Below, piece after piece: positions 51,912 to 62,810 of a stretch of 64,000 nucleotides of DNA; position 1 is the first letter of the stretch; every line of letters begins with the position of its first letter. The stretch covers positions 37,580,686 to 37,644,685 of the forward strand of contig NC_087067.1 in the NCBI RefSeq assembly GCF_963678635.1, in the 5' to 3' direction. A program made the position numbers and the translations under genes. The notes beneath the pieces were generated by a model. The model worked only from the letters and a program-made list of their open reading frames with translations, had not been told where the DNA came from and ran no database searches. This DNA comes from Symsagittifera roscoffensis. Taxonomy: Eukaryota; Xenacoelomorpha; Acoela; Convolutidae.

Positions 51912-52319
51912 TTTGGAAAATTGGAACATGAACCCTCAGAACTCCTCAGAGATCATCTGCAAGGGATCCTCTTGGATCATTGAGACCTGTGCTGTATTTG
52001 GGATCTACCAGCAACTTCTGCTGACCTACAAACGCTACAAAACTGTACATAGTGCCCTAGTCACACAGAGAGGCGACAACGCGAGACAGTCTATCAAGTA
52101 CAGTCTGCTTAATTTCCTCGTCTGCTGGGCGATCAGCTTTCTTCCGGCGTTGCTAAGCAACATAAATGACGAGACTGATAAGTGTGGAGTATCTTTTGCG
52201 ACTGGATATTTCGGAGTGGTGCAGAAAGTGTATGTGTTTCTATGTGCGGCTGTTATGGCTTTTTTGGCGCCCATAATTGCTCTGGGATTCATGGGAGCTT
52301 CGATCATCCGGAAAGCGAG
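51912..52319 (+). CDS. Rhodopsin-type GPCR, exon 2 (TM3 to TM5)
   Basis: Phase 2 join makes C77; residues 77-212. C93 is the conserved TM3 cysteine and pairs plausibly with C168 in the second extracellular loop. TM3 ends TYKRYKTVH: the DRY motif is KRY at 117-119, so the acidic residue is replaced. TM4 is LLNFLVCWAISFLPALL with the conserved W149; TM5 is VYVFLCAAVMAFLAPIIALG with its proline. The exon ends GCG AG|GTAAAT, phase 2. Confidence 0.8.
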
Positions 52320-55300
52320 GTAAATAAAACTTTCACAACATTTGATTTGCTCTTGTTCCAGTTTTGGAAAAATAAACAAAATAGTGAATGAGTTTCAAAT
52401 AGTTGCATGTAAATTACGCACTATCAACACATACTCCCAAATTAAAAATGTTTTGGATGATATAAGATGTAAGAGTTTTCAACCCCATTTTGATACAAAA
52501 CAAGAGTTCTTGTGACAGCGCGGAGCCTTCCAGATTGCGTTTGGCTCTGAACTTTACTTAGAGTATATATTTTTTTGGATTCCAAAGTTGAATAAAATAG
52601 TCAGATGTTATTGCATAAGGACGAATAGTGTCCTCGCAGGGTTTTGAAGAATGAGTACTGTTTTTCCACAGATTCGCTTTTCCTTTTTCTAAATCAGATT
52701 ATTGGAAACTATAAACTTAGAATAAAAAACTCTATTAGCCTCATGTTGTGCTTCCCTAGACGATAGTTATCTTTGCATAATGATTTTGCAAAAATCTGGG
52801 AAAAATTCTTGATAATACGTATCCATATTTTGCCAAGATCTTAAAAAATCGTTGCGAGATTCTTACATAATCTTGCAAGTTAAGCATGATTCAGGAAAAA
52901 CAAAATATTGCAACATGCCAAAAAAAACACTTTTCAGCTGCAAATATTGAATAATTGTTTCATGGAGACACCCAAATAGGAAAAAATAACTTTATAGTGA
53001 CAGCTCAGTGGTTCAAATCAGGGTCAAATACTTGGGACAAATCAGTGGTTCTTAAAATGTTCTTAAAATAAGCAATATTTTTTCGACTTATGAATGTGGA
53101 GATTATATCTGTATTCGGGTATTTTTTTCCGCTTACAATGCATAGAATGCACAGTTTAGCCTCGTAATGGTACGTTTTTTTATATTTTTTTTCTGCAAGC
53201 TGTTTATCGATTCTAAAATCTTGCAAGCTAGATAAGAAAAAAAAATAAAAACGAAGCATAGAAAAATTCCAATAAAAATTTAAAACAAGATTTGTTAAGG
53301 CTGCGGAATTATTTTGAGTATTTTTTGTGCTTCAGTTTTTCTGTTAATTTCTTTTTTTTTGAGATATCAAGGACGTGAGTTCAAAATGCCACAATTTATG
53401 TTCTGCTATCTTTTTTGACAGTTCAGAATTTGCCAGTTTGTTCTATTTCTTTGTTTCTTTTTTTATTTCTGCTATCCAGTAAAAAAACTTGTTGATCCGA
53501 GTCAAATCCTTTTCAAAATTGGATTGAAGCAGGTCCAAACAAGGCGTTACTGTACGCAAAGCTATATGACCTTTCATTGAAATTGCGCGGCAACTATTTG
53601 GAGAAGAAAAGATTTAACGACAAGATTTTTTAATATCCTTGTTTTTGAACAGATTTTTATCAATTTTGAACACAAAACCTGTAAATTTAATTAAAAATCC
53701 TATGAAGATAATCAAAACTTCAGTCCAAACAATTATCTAGTTGAAATATACTTGATAGAAATGAATATCTATTTATAAGGAGGCAATATATCAAAATTGT
53801 AGAATTTTTTTGAGTAAGCAAAATTTAATAGATTTAACTGAAATTTGAGCAAAAAGAATTAAAAACCAAAAATCGGGTTGGTTTTCATATTATTAAAATT
53901 AATTTGCTGAAGATATTATAACATAAATAGCCTGAATGAAAAACTGTATGACATACTTTTTTTTATAACAGATATTGTTTGACTAGCAGTTATTAGCAGT
54001 TATTAGGCGTCTAAAGTGTTGCGTGTTTTCTTTCCCGCAAAAAGTGTTCAAATTTTTCGACTCATAGATGTCTTTAACACGAGCATAAAAATTTAACATA
54101 TAAACAAATTTTGTTTTCCATGGTACAAAAACTTTGTATTTTTCGTGTAAGACTTTGTAAAAGCATAGTATTACATGCAGATGTCTAAAAATCAATTGAT
54201 AGATGAGATCTAATTTCATGTATGGAAAAATACTTATCATAGATTTGCCTAAAGTTCAACTCGTGTATGGAACTTTTTAATTACAATATTTGCCACGTGT
54301 TTTACTATATGTAATGCAAAGTTTATTGTGAAAACTAATGCTCGGGGCAGATTTTACCCTAGGGGGAGATTTTACTTTTAAAGCTAGAAAAAAATTAAAT
54401 CGGGCTCAAAATAGTTCAAAGCCTTTCAAGTTTGTCTTCTTTTTCATCCAGTGTTGGCAGATTCATTAAAATAGAGCTAATGCATGTCTCGCTTTCCATT
54501 AAGCTTAGGTTGCCTCAAAGCTACTTATTTCAAACATACAAATGGTATGATAGCAAAACAAAGTGGCCTAGCCAAAATAAAGCAATTGGCAGACTTGAAA
54601 AGATCTTTGGCGACACTTTAGAGAACCATCCACTTAGAGTTTGGGGAAAAAATTTGTTTTTATCTAATCGAATCAAAATGGTAGAAAGATCCATTTAAAT
54701 TTGGCATAATTATCCAAAATGTCACCGAGAATCATTCAAAAAATCCAGAAGTGGATTCACGAATTCGACCCCTGCTTGCAATGAACAAGTCTTTCTAGCG
54801 TTTCGACTTTGCAGGGTAAATCAAAAATCAATTAAAATTGAGGCAAACGCACCATGCATAGGAAAGTGGGAACAAGATTCTTCGTATTAGTGTGATATAA
54901 AACGTGTCTCAAGCGGTTTTTGACTTCGAAAAAAGATTTTTTTTTTTCAAAACGATTTCATAAAATCTATGTACAAAGGAATAAATTTGGCCTAGCGTTA
55001 CTTTTCGCTTTGTTTTACTGACGAAAAACGCCAATCGATCTATTGGTTTGCTTTAAATAAGGTTAAGAGAAAGCTGGATATCATACGTGGTATTTCTTAT
55101 ATCAAAATGGGCAAAACTTTATTTGAATGGGCTAATTTCAACCCCAAAATAATTTTACGAAAAATGATTGCAATACGCTGTCAGACAAAAAGCCAAGAAA
55201 TTCCAAAAAAAACAAAGCGAGAACAAATCTCCACCATTATTATTGAGCACCCATGTGTTGATATAGACTTGCCGATAAATCGACGTTTGAACTGCAAAAG

Positions 55301-55801
55301 TTTCAAAGTTTCACAAGTTTTATTGAAGTGCAAAGAACTTAAATGTCAACTAAATTAGGTTTGCATAGAAGATACGAAAATGCTGCAGCAACTAATTTGC
55401 TTTTAAGAATTGAATCCGCATCAAAAACAGTAATGAGAATAGTCTTAACAATGATTGAATTTTAATAGAATGTGCATAATATGCACAACAAGTAACTCCT
55501 CATGTTGATTTTTGATGGGTTTTTTAATCATTTCAAATCAAAAAAGTCTCGTTCTTCTCCAAAAGCAACTTTCGCGAAGACCAAAGATGGCAAACAATTA
55601 ATTAAACTCAAACCTATTATGTCAAATGAGGCGATACTTGTCGTTTTTTGTTAAAATTGCCAATTTGCAAAACTGTTTTAATCAGCGAGGTGCCTCATAA
55701 TTCGGGAAAACCGACGGGTGGATTCACAAAAAAAATTAAAGCCTCAAAAGTATTCCATAACAACCTTAATAACTTAATCATAATAAAATGTTTTCGTTTA
55801 G
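52320..55801. other. Intron 2 of the GPCR gene
   Basis: About 3.5 kb, GTAAAT...TTTCGTTTAG. AT-rich. Frames at 54432-54698 and 55107-55358 have a less biased composition and may be remnants of a mobile element, but no motif was recognised. Confidence 0.5.
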
Positions 55802-56765
55802 AGAGCGCATCCGAATAATGGAATGGATGCGAGTGCAAGCCACCGAGTCAGAGTTGGCCGAGAGCCGATTTTCAGTCGGAACAATCGCCTCCAGCTGCTG
55901 CACATATTCTCTTTTATTCTTTGCTGTAATACTTGCCTCTTTTTCAATCATCATTGCTGCCGAAGGTGATCCAAAACTGGTCACTTTCACCCAGAGTCTG
56001 GCTATACTGTTTCTTCTTCTGAGCATGATGTTTGGGTTTCTCTTGTGCCTGGCCGGAGCTAAGAACTACAGAACCGAGGCGATAGCTCTCCTCAAGTATG
56101 CTTCCTTAATAACAGTGACTCAAAAAGTAATACGGAGGAAATACCACAAACACAAACAAGGGAATGAAGCCCAAATCACGGAGGCTGCCGACGATTCCTC
56201 GGGATCCGGATCCATAGACGTTCCTCCAAACTCCTATGATTCGCCGGGTTCCAATGATTCGCGAGACTCCAACGAGTCTCCGGGGTCCAATGATTCTCCG
56301 AATACAGACGAGACACGAGGCTCTAAACAGTCATCAGAATCAGGGTTTTATCAGAGGTCACAAAGCTGTTCATCGGGAGGCTCGGGGTCAAAAGGTCACA
56401 AGAGTAGTGGTGGCGAAGGAAGTACTGAAGATAGCAATGAGAGTCTAAGAAGCGCTATGATGTATGACAGTAATGAGTCAAGACTGAAAATGAGCAGTGG
56501 ACAACACTCGCGCAAAAGCTCAAGTTCGAATGGTGATAACTCTTCTAATCTTGCACTGAAATCATGCGGCGAACATTGTAACAGCAAGTCGACGGGTAGT
56601 AAGTCGACAGCTGATATTGCCGATTACCATGAGGACGAAGCGACAAGGTGTTTAGTCACCCAAAATTCAAGAGAGACTGAGATTGAAATTAGCCCTCCTA
56701 GACGAAAGAGAAAGTTGCCGGCCATTCAAATGAAATTGAAATTTCGACCTTTTTACAACGGATGA
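55802..56765 (+). CDS. Rhodopsin-type GPCR, exon 3 (TM6, TM7, long tail)
   Basis: Acceptor TTTCGTTTAG|AGAGC; the split AG|A codon keeps the frame. After a short third loop (RERIRIMEWMRVQATESEL) come TM6 (SSCCTYSLLFFAVILASF) and TM7 (TQSLAILFLLLSMMFGFLLC), then a helix-8-like NYRTEAIALLK. Neither CWxP in TM6 nor NPxxY in TM7 is present. The C-terminal tail of about 220 residues is very rich in S, N, D and G with repeats like SPGSND, SNESPG and DSNESL, giving many possible phosphorylation sites for arrestin binding, then a basic RRKRKLP. The exon alone could be mistaken for a two-pass protein starting at 55788, but the ATG lies in the intron. Confidence 0.75.
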
Positions 56766-56904
56766 GCTTTATCTGTTTCAGTGTACACTTGAATCACAAA
56801 TGCTAAATGTATTTTAATGACTTATCTGTTCTATTTTATATCAAAACCGTTAATGAAAAAAATATATTTTATACATTGTAAAAATCTCAAAAAGATTTAC
56901 ATGG
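56766..56904 (+). other. 3' UTR region of the GPCR gene
   Basis: AT-rich, no canonical AATAAA seen in the first 140 bases. The minus-strand exon candidate follows. Confidence 0.35.
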
Positions 56905-57122
56905 TTAAAATTCTAGATTATAATTGGCGTCCACAGCTGGCTGTGCTGCACCTGATTTAGTCTTTATTTTTCTAAATAGAAAATTATTGTAGTAATTCAA
57001 TTCAGAATTCAAATTCAAAACTCCGTTTGTTTTCTCAAAACCAGGCTGAGGAGCAACCTCTGGAGGGACGTGGAGTTTCTCTTCCGACCGGCAAAAGTCC
57101 GGAGAAACTTTGAATTTAGCAG
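56905..57122 (-). CDS. Possible terminal exon of a convergent gene
   Basis: A minus-strand frame ending in TAA at 56905, with balanced composition unlike the surrounding AT-rich frames: FKVSPDFCRSEEKLHVPPEV, GFEKTNGVLNLNSELNY, and SGAAQPAVDANYNLEF at the end. A T-rich run then AAAAAAG lies just before CTGCTAAATTC at 57122, a weak acceptor. No upstream exon was found in the window and no family is recognised. It may be chance. Confidence 0.3.
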
Positions 57123-58678
57123 CTTTTTTCACAAAAAAAGAGTTGCCACAAATAAACGTCGGAAGAAATTGAAAGATATTTCATAATGACGTCCGTTCAT
57201 TCGAGATTTGAAGTTTACATTTCTTGTCAAATTTGAAAAAAGAAAAAACGATGAAACTGGGTTACTCTTCACGATCTAGATAACACTAGTTTTGTTATAA
57301 AGTTTAGTTTCAACATTAGTTGATAGAGCTCTGTGACTTTTCTGAGTTTTAATGTCGCGACCTCTGGCCTTACCAGAAAAAGAAAACCAAAGTTTAAAAT
57401 AATTTTAAAATACTGAAATACTCTTTTTGCAAGTAAATATGTTTTGGAAAGCTACACTTTTTGCCTTGAAAAATCATAATCATAAAGCAAAGACAAAAAT
57501 TTTTGAAAAAAAAATTATGATATTATCAATGGCTTTATGTTTCCGCATTAATAACTTGATCAAACATTTTGAGTTACTTGCACACCACAGCCCTGATTAT
57601 TGGTTCATAAAATATATTGTCCCGACTTAAATGTGGAGATAATATCTGTATTCGGGTGTTTTTTTTATTTACACATATATACTACTGAAGATATTTTGGT
57701 CTTTTTGTTCGAAAGTTTCAATCAGAGGCAAAGCGGAAATTTGCATCATTGCGATACAAAAATGAATTACTATGATTGCCAGCAAATGAATAGACAAATC
57801 GCAAATTGAAAAAAAAAACCTTAGAAAAGTTTTTTGTTTTGTCAAAAAAAAATTATAAAAACTGCAAAAAAGAACGAAAAGTTCCTGGAATAAAATTAAC
57901 TGCACCATTAGAAATTTAACAAAAAGTTTTCAAAATGCTAAAAAGAAACCGAATCTTTCTGCAGTACTTAGGCTAACAAAAATTAGCACACACGAAATTT
58001 TATAAACGGGTTTGAAAACTCTGTGTGTTGAGAAAAACCGAGTTAGAGATACGAGTAGCTTTTCGATTGATTCAATTTGAGGTCCTCAACTTTTAAAATC
58101 TGAAGTCAAGCTACTCGGCAAATCCCACGCTAATCCGCTCAAAACAGTGCAATTTTAATTCAATTCAACTTCGAACAAGGTGCCGCATAACACTTGATTT
58201 GCCCCAAAAATTTAGTTTCAAACATAATTCAAAAAATAAATGAGGATTTACTTAGCAATTCCCCCCCCCACCCCTTGGTATCTACCCCTAATAAAAGCAG
58301 TAAATTAGCACTGAGCTTTCTATAGAGACTTAGAATTTTGCTGCATTCTGATTGGTCAAAAATGCGTTACTTTAACCTACTTAACAATTGCCCCCTTTCT
58401 TAAAAGGGGGGGGGGCAATTGTTGAGTAGATCCATAAATGACAATTCTTGGCCTTTTTTAATAAATCACTTGTAGTTTTGACTTCCAGTGCTCCACTTTG
58501 TTACGCAGAACTAACTTATCAAAACGAATTAACATTTTTACAAAGTCAATTCAGAGGTCAAAAAAGCCGATGACTTATATAGAAAACAAAGTGTGAAAAA
58601 AACCACAAAAATCAAATTAAATATTAAAATTAGCCACTTAATTTTTTAATCAGTGTAATCAAAGTTAGTTAGTGTAAA
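57123..58678. other. Spacer upstream of the second tetraspanin
   Basis: AT-rich with no coding motif. A C-run (58262-58270) and a hairpin CCCCCTTTCTTAAAAGGGGG at about 58391-58410 with repeated CAATTG and AATTGCCCCC blocks around it are the only structures seen. Confidence 0.35.
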
Positions 58679-58967
58679 ATGTGCTGCAATAAGGCGTGTT
58701 CGATTTGTTTTCTGGTTATTGTAAACATAATAGTCTTGGTCGTCAATGTCGCAATCATAGCTGTCCTTATATGGGCAGAGGCCAAGTGGGACTTTTCCTA
58801 CTACATGGACAAAGTGGGCTTCAAACAGTCGCAGATCATCTATTACGTAATCTATGGTGTGATTGGTGGAATTGCTGTGGTAGCTGCACTTGGATTGGTT
58901 GCCTGTTGCTGCAGCAAGAAGATTCTGATGACCATCTACGCTATTCTGGTCATCATATTCCTAATAG
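58679..58967 (+). CDS. Second tetraspanin, exon 1 (tandem paralogue)
   Basis: 289 coding bases, exactly as in the exon at 42271-42559, with the same phase-1 donor (ATA G|GTAAAA). The small loop AEAKWDFSYYMDKVGFKQSQ is identical in both copies while TM1 and TM2 carry only conservative changes. The downstream exons were not found in the window, so intron 1 must exceed 5 kb or the gene is truncated. Annotated as partial. Confidence 0.72.
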
Positions 58968-59885
58968 GTAAAATGAATTAGAAGAAAGTTCAGCTAAGTT
59001 TACTCCGTGCTGTTCTGGCCTTCGGTCAAGTCCACCGCCGCCAAAGTCCAATGCCGCTCAAAACTGTCCCAATTGCAATAAATTTCAGAACTTAGGATGC
59101 TTTCTTTAAGTCATGATTGTCTTTTTGTTACCAAAAAAAAATATGACCCAAAAACATTGGACAAAGTTGAAAGATGAATCATAATAAAGGCCACTCGTTC
59201 GTGACTGGACCTGCTCAAAAATTTGAGAAATTTCTAATTTAAATTTTAGCTTTTTCAAAAATTTGAGAAAATAATCAATGAAACTGAGTTTGTCCTCACG
59301 CGCTGGCCAACTGAGTACGCTGACCCGAATTAGAAAAAATTGAAGATTTTTAGATGATTTTTTTATGTCAAGAGTCTTTTTTCTCAAAAAAAAACAGATG
59401 CAACAAAAAACAACGGACACGATTGAGTGGACTGTCATAATAAAGTATCATGAATGATGTATCATAAATGATGCATCGTAATTTCAATGTTGCGCAGATC
59501 AAGTCAATCGTGACATGACCAGCACTAAATTTCGAGAAGTTTCAAATTTAAGTTTTAACTTTTTTGACAAACTAAAGAAATGGAGTTTCACCTAACGGGC
59601 TGACCAACTGAGTAAAGGACTAACTTTGTTATAAAAAAAATTGGATGCCCAAAGTAGAATAAACTTAAGAATTTTGGATATTTTTTTAAAATCAGGAGTG
59701 TCTTTTGTTCAAAAAAAACAGATACCACAAAGAAACATCCATAAAGAAACATCACAAAGATACCACCCAGAAAAACTAAACGAAATTTTATATCAGTTCA
59801 GATGAATGTAGTAACTTTTATCATAGTTAGCCCACATTTGTCTATACTAATATTTTTTTGTATCTGCCAAAAAGTGATATAAAAC
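58968..59885. other. Start of intron 1 of the second tetraspanin (or intergenic)
   Basis: AT-rich. Two stretches (59100-59470 and 59560-59770) share wording such as CTAACGGGCTGACCAACTGAG/GCTGGCCAACTGAG and AATTTAAATTTTAGCTTTTT/AATTTAAGTTTTAACTTTTT, a weak duplication. No coding sequence. Confidence 0.4.
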
Positions 59886-60300
59886 CAGGGGCAGATCTAG
59901 GATTTTCTCGAGGGGTGGGGGGGGGGCGGATTTTCAAAAAAATTTTAAAGTTTCGACGACCTTTTTTTTAGGTCGACCAAATTGATTTTCCGAGCTCTCC
60001 TAAAGCAGTAAAAAGACGGTTTTTGGCCAATTTTTTTGCGCCGCAGGCAAATTTTTGAAAAAACAGGTCAAAAAAGCATTTTTGGGCACTTTTGGAAAAT
60101 TTTGACAAAAAAATTGCGTTTTTTTGGCGCGCGCTCCCCCTTAAAGTTAGTATATATTGGCGCCCGCGCCTTTAGAAAAATTTTAGGGTCGGTCGGCCAA
60201 AAATGGATTTCTTGAAAAGTACCAAAGGATGGGCCCTTTGGGTCGGCAGGGTGTCGAATTCCTGAGGGGGGGGGGGACACAAAAACGCAATTTTGACAAA
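59886..60300 (-). repeat. hAT-like repeat, reverse copy
   Basis: Forward text starts CAGGGGCAGATCTAGGATTT, then TTTTCTCGAGG, a G-run, GGTCGACCAAATTGATTTTC, GCGCGCTCCCCCTTAAAG, TTAGTATATATTGGCGCC and AATTTTAGGGTCGGTCGGCC, reverse of the blocks in 40959-41239. A second G-run of 12 lies near 60268. No matching right end was found. The minus frame at 60068-60307 is this repeat and not a gene. Confidence 0.55.
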
Positions 60301-60817
60301 AAATCATAAATTGATGTACTTACTGGTATAATCCATAGTGGAACTTACTGGTATAAGGTTATAATATTCCAAGCTTTAATATGGAAAACGTTTTCATGGC
60401 GATATCTATTCGGTCGAGCGTTTTTAATTGTGGTCCTTACCGTTTACTTGTTTTTTTTTCGGCCCAGCTGCTTTATTATAGAGATACTGAAAAAGTTCAC
60501 AAAACGTATATGGTTGCGTTACTTTTTTCAATTTGAAAAAAATTCAATTTCATTTATACCGAAAACACACGGTCCAACCGGAACCCGATCCCCATATCTG
60601 AGGGTGTAACGGCAATCTCGTTAACTCTAGACCAAACCGGGAAGGGGGGGCTCATGTAAGCAGTTAAAGTTCGACAATAAAGCAAGTTCATTTTCTTACA
60701 GATGCGTAAGCAAGGTAGTTTGCGGGAAAGACACTTGACCCCCAAGTGTAATAAAAAAGCCTTTTTATTATAAAAACCAAGGCATGGAAGCATCAGCAAA
60801 TACTTAATAATTTCATC
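60301..60817. other. Spacer with a tRNA-like module
   Basis: At about 60565-60645, minus strand, GGTTTGGTCTAGAGTTAACG and GGGATCGGGTTCCGG are spaced like A and B boxes, as in a tRNA-derived SINE. Otherwise nothing recognised. Confidence 0.3.
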
Positions 60818-61030
60818 CAGGAGTGCATTGGGGGTAACGAACGTCCGCTTCTCAGGGATTCAGCCCATCCGCCACCCAGAGCGTCCTCCCTTTGGTGTCC
60901 CTTACTGACATCTATTTTGACTAACAAACCTAGAAAAATTTTCCGAATTAATTGGCAACCAATTATAGTGATTTTGAGTGACCGCGCGCGTCGAAAGAAG
61001 GCGTTTTTTGGTCAAATCTTTTTGTCAATT
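60818..61030 (+). repeat. hAT-like repeat, plus copy, partial
   Basis: Starts CAGGAGTGCATTGGGGG, then TCAGGGATTCAGCCC, GCCACCCAG, CTTACTGACATC and a GCGCGCG end block; it matches the order of 40959-41239 with more divergence. Confidence 0.45.
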
Positions 61031-61439
61031 TTATTTTTCAAAAGCGTCGTAGTGAATCAATGATAACTGTGAAGAAAAATCGTTTATTGACTGACTGACA
61101 AGTTGCAGGTCTCGAGTTGTGAATCATCAGGAACCCTCAATCAAAACATTCAGGTAAAAAATACGGTACAAGGACATTTTCTCGTTGAGATAAAACTCAA
61201 GACAAACGAAGTTAAGTTTAAATGGTAGGATTTGATTCAAAAAATCATTAATTTTTTGTTCGGCAAATTGGCGTGCACTGTGCACTTGAAACAAGAGTGA
61301 TGAAAACAAGAGTGCACTTGGATCTAACTGATTACAAAGTTTTTTCTTAAAAAATTGATCAGCTTATCCGAAAAACAAATTTTTTTGTTCATTTATCTCA
61401 TCACATGCTATTCATATCAAAAAATGATTCAATTAGCGT
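61031..61439. other. Spacer, nothing recognised
   Basis: AT-rich; no motif. Confidence 0.25.
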
Positions 61440-61725
61440 CTTGTATCCTAGTGATAAAACCAAATGAGTTGTCTCAAACAACTAGGCACATTTTGACTCG
61501 GTGCAAACGCGTGTTATAAGAACGCAATATATCGCGCTTCATTTATACCAACAGTCTTGAAATTGATCGCAGCCGGAAAAAAATTTGATCTTCAGTTAAG
61601 GACTTGAATAGTTTTCAGATGATACTGCAAGTTCCCCCTGTCAAACATGACTAGTCGAAAAGCCGATTTTTATCAGGCAAAAAAATCAATCCGAGCACAA
61701 GTCGGAACAATCATTCAAGTTGTAT
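61440..61725 (+). repeat. Decayed composite repeat
   Basis: Has a TATATCGCGC block and the tail CAATCCGAGCAC then AAGTCGGAACAATC of the composite family. The middle is not readable. Confidence 0.35.
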
Positions 61726-61855
61726 CCAACAAAATACTGAAAAAAAACCCATTTGTTTTCATTTGTACTACAGTTTTTATAGTTCAAAAAAATTAATAAT
61801 TGTAGTTTTGAATCGCTTTGTCCGTTCGTAGTGGAGGTTAAACAAAACTTTAAGA

Positions 61856-62810
61856 GTGAAAATTCTTAGATTTCAACCTGTCTCAAACAGCACAAAAATA
61901 CCAAGTCCCAAGCTACCTTGCTTATTATTAAATGGTCCCCACTGGACCCTAGATTTCATTTTCCCTCGTTCAGCCATTCGCACTTTGTTGCTCTTCTTCA
62001 AGTATGAGCAAAAAGCGGCGCGCAGCGTCTTGATAAGTGCCGTCGGAATGCCAGCAATACAAACTAACAGTTGCATATCCAGCTGGCTAATCAAGAGCAT
62101 AGAAAACATCATGCCGTATGGAATCGTATCCACTGTTAGCGCTTCAAAATACTTCAGTGTGATTGCTGATATGACTACTGCAACAGCTCAAAAACCAAGC
62201 AGGTCTCATTGTTTTTCCACTACTGGGATGCCACCGACGTCAGAGAGGAACTCATAGGTTTTCTTGAAACAATCGACAGCAATGCAATAACACTTGCAAA
62301 AACCAAATTGACTGGATCTCATCAGTTGGACCAGACTAGTAGACCCTTCTTGGTGTGATGGGCCAGGCATAATGTCTAATTTTCACGGCGAGCAAGCAAT
62401 TATCAAAGAGCAGCACACAGCAGCCTTATATATGCACTGTGCTGCCCAGTGCCTCAAGGTAATTCTGGTCAATTCATCGAAATTCGCAGCAGTCAGACGA
62501 GCATTCACCTTGCTTTTCCAGTTTCCCGCCCTTCTGCATGGCTTAGCTAGGCAATCGGATTTCTTTTGTTCCCATATACGGAAGACAAGGCAGAGTTCCG
62601 ATAGAACGGTTTTTCTCAAGATGTCTGATACAAGATTCGCAGAGTGCCTTGATGCTGTCGTAGATTTTGATTGCTCTGACGAGCTTGAAGCATATACTAG
62701 CTGCTACAAAGACCTCTGTGTTCCTCTCGAAGGCCCAGCTTTTGAACTCCTTCAAAATATAGTGCACATAACAAAATTGTGTCTTCACTGTTAGCAATGA
62801 TCGGATAGTG
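61856..62810 (+). pseudogene. Broken hAT/ZMYM1-like transposase
   Basis: Plus-strand pieces in several frames follow the order of ZMYM1/hAT-type transposase-like proteins: LIKSIENIMPYGIVSTVSAS, KYFSVIADMTTATAQK (normally SVIADETTD, where the D is the first catalytic acid), VREELIGFLETID in another frame, then FHGEQAIIKEQHTAALYMHC (normally NGVQ...ALYVHC), and CAAQCLKVILV. Frameshifts at about 62200 and 62350 and the loss of the E after the first D show it is dead. It may be the source family of the hAT-type MITEs in this window; no terminal repeats were located around it. Confidence 0.6.

Noticed and set aside
55788-55801. ATG at 55788 as the start of a separate two-pass membrane protein
   Set aside because: TTTCGTTTAG is a good acceptor and the join to 52319 keeps frame and completes a seven-pass receptor.
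60068-60307. Minus-strand 79-codon ORF
   Set aside because: Lies wholly within the hAT-like repeat at 59886-60300.
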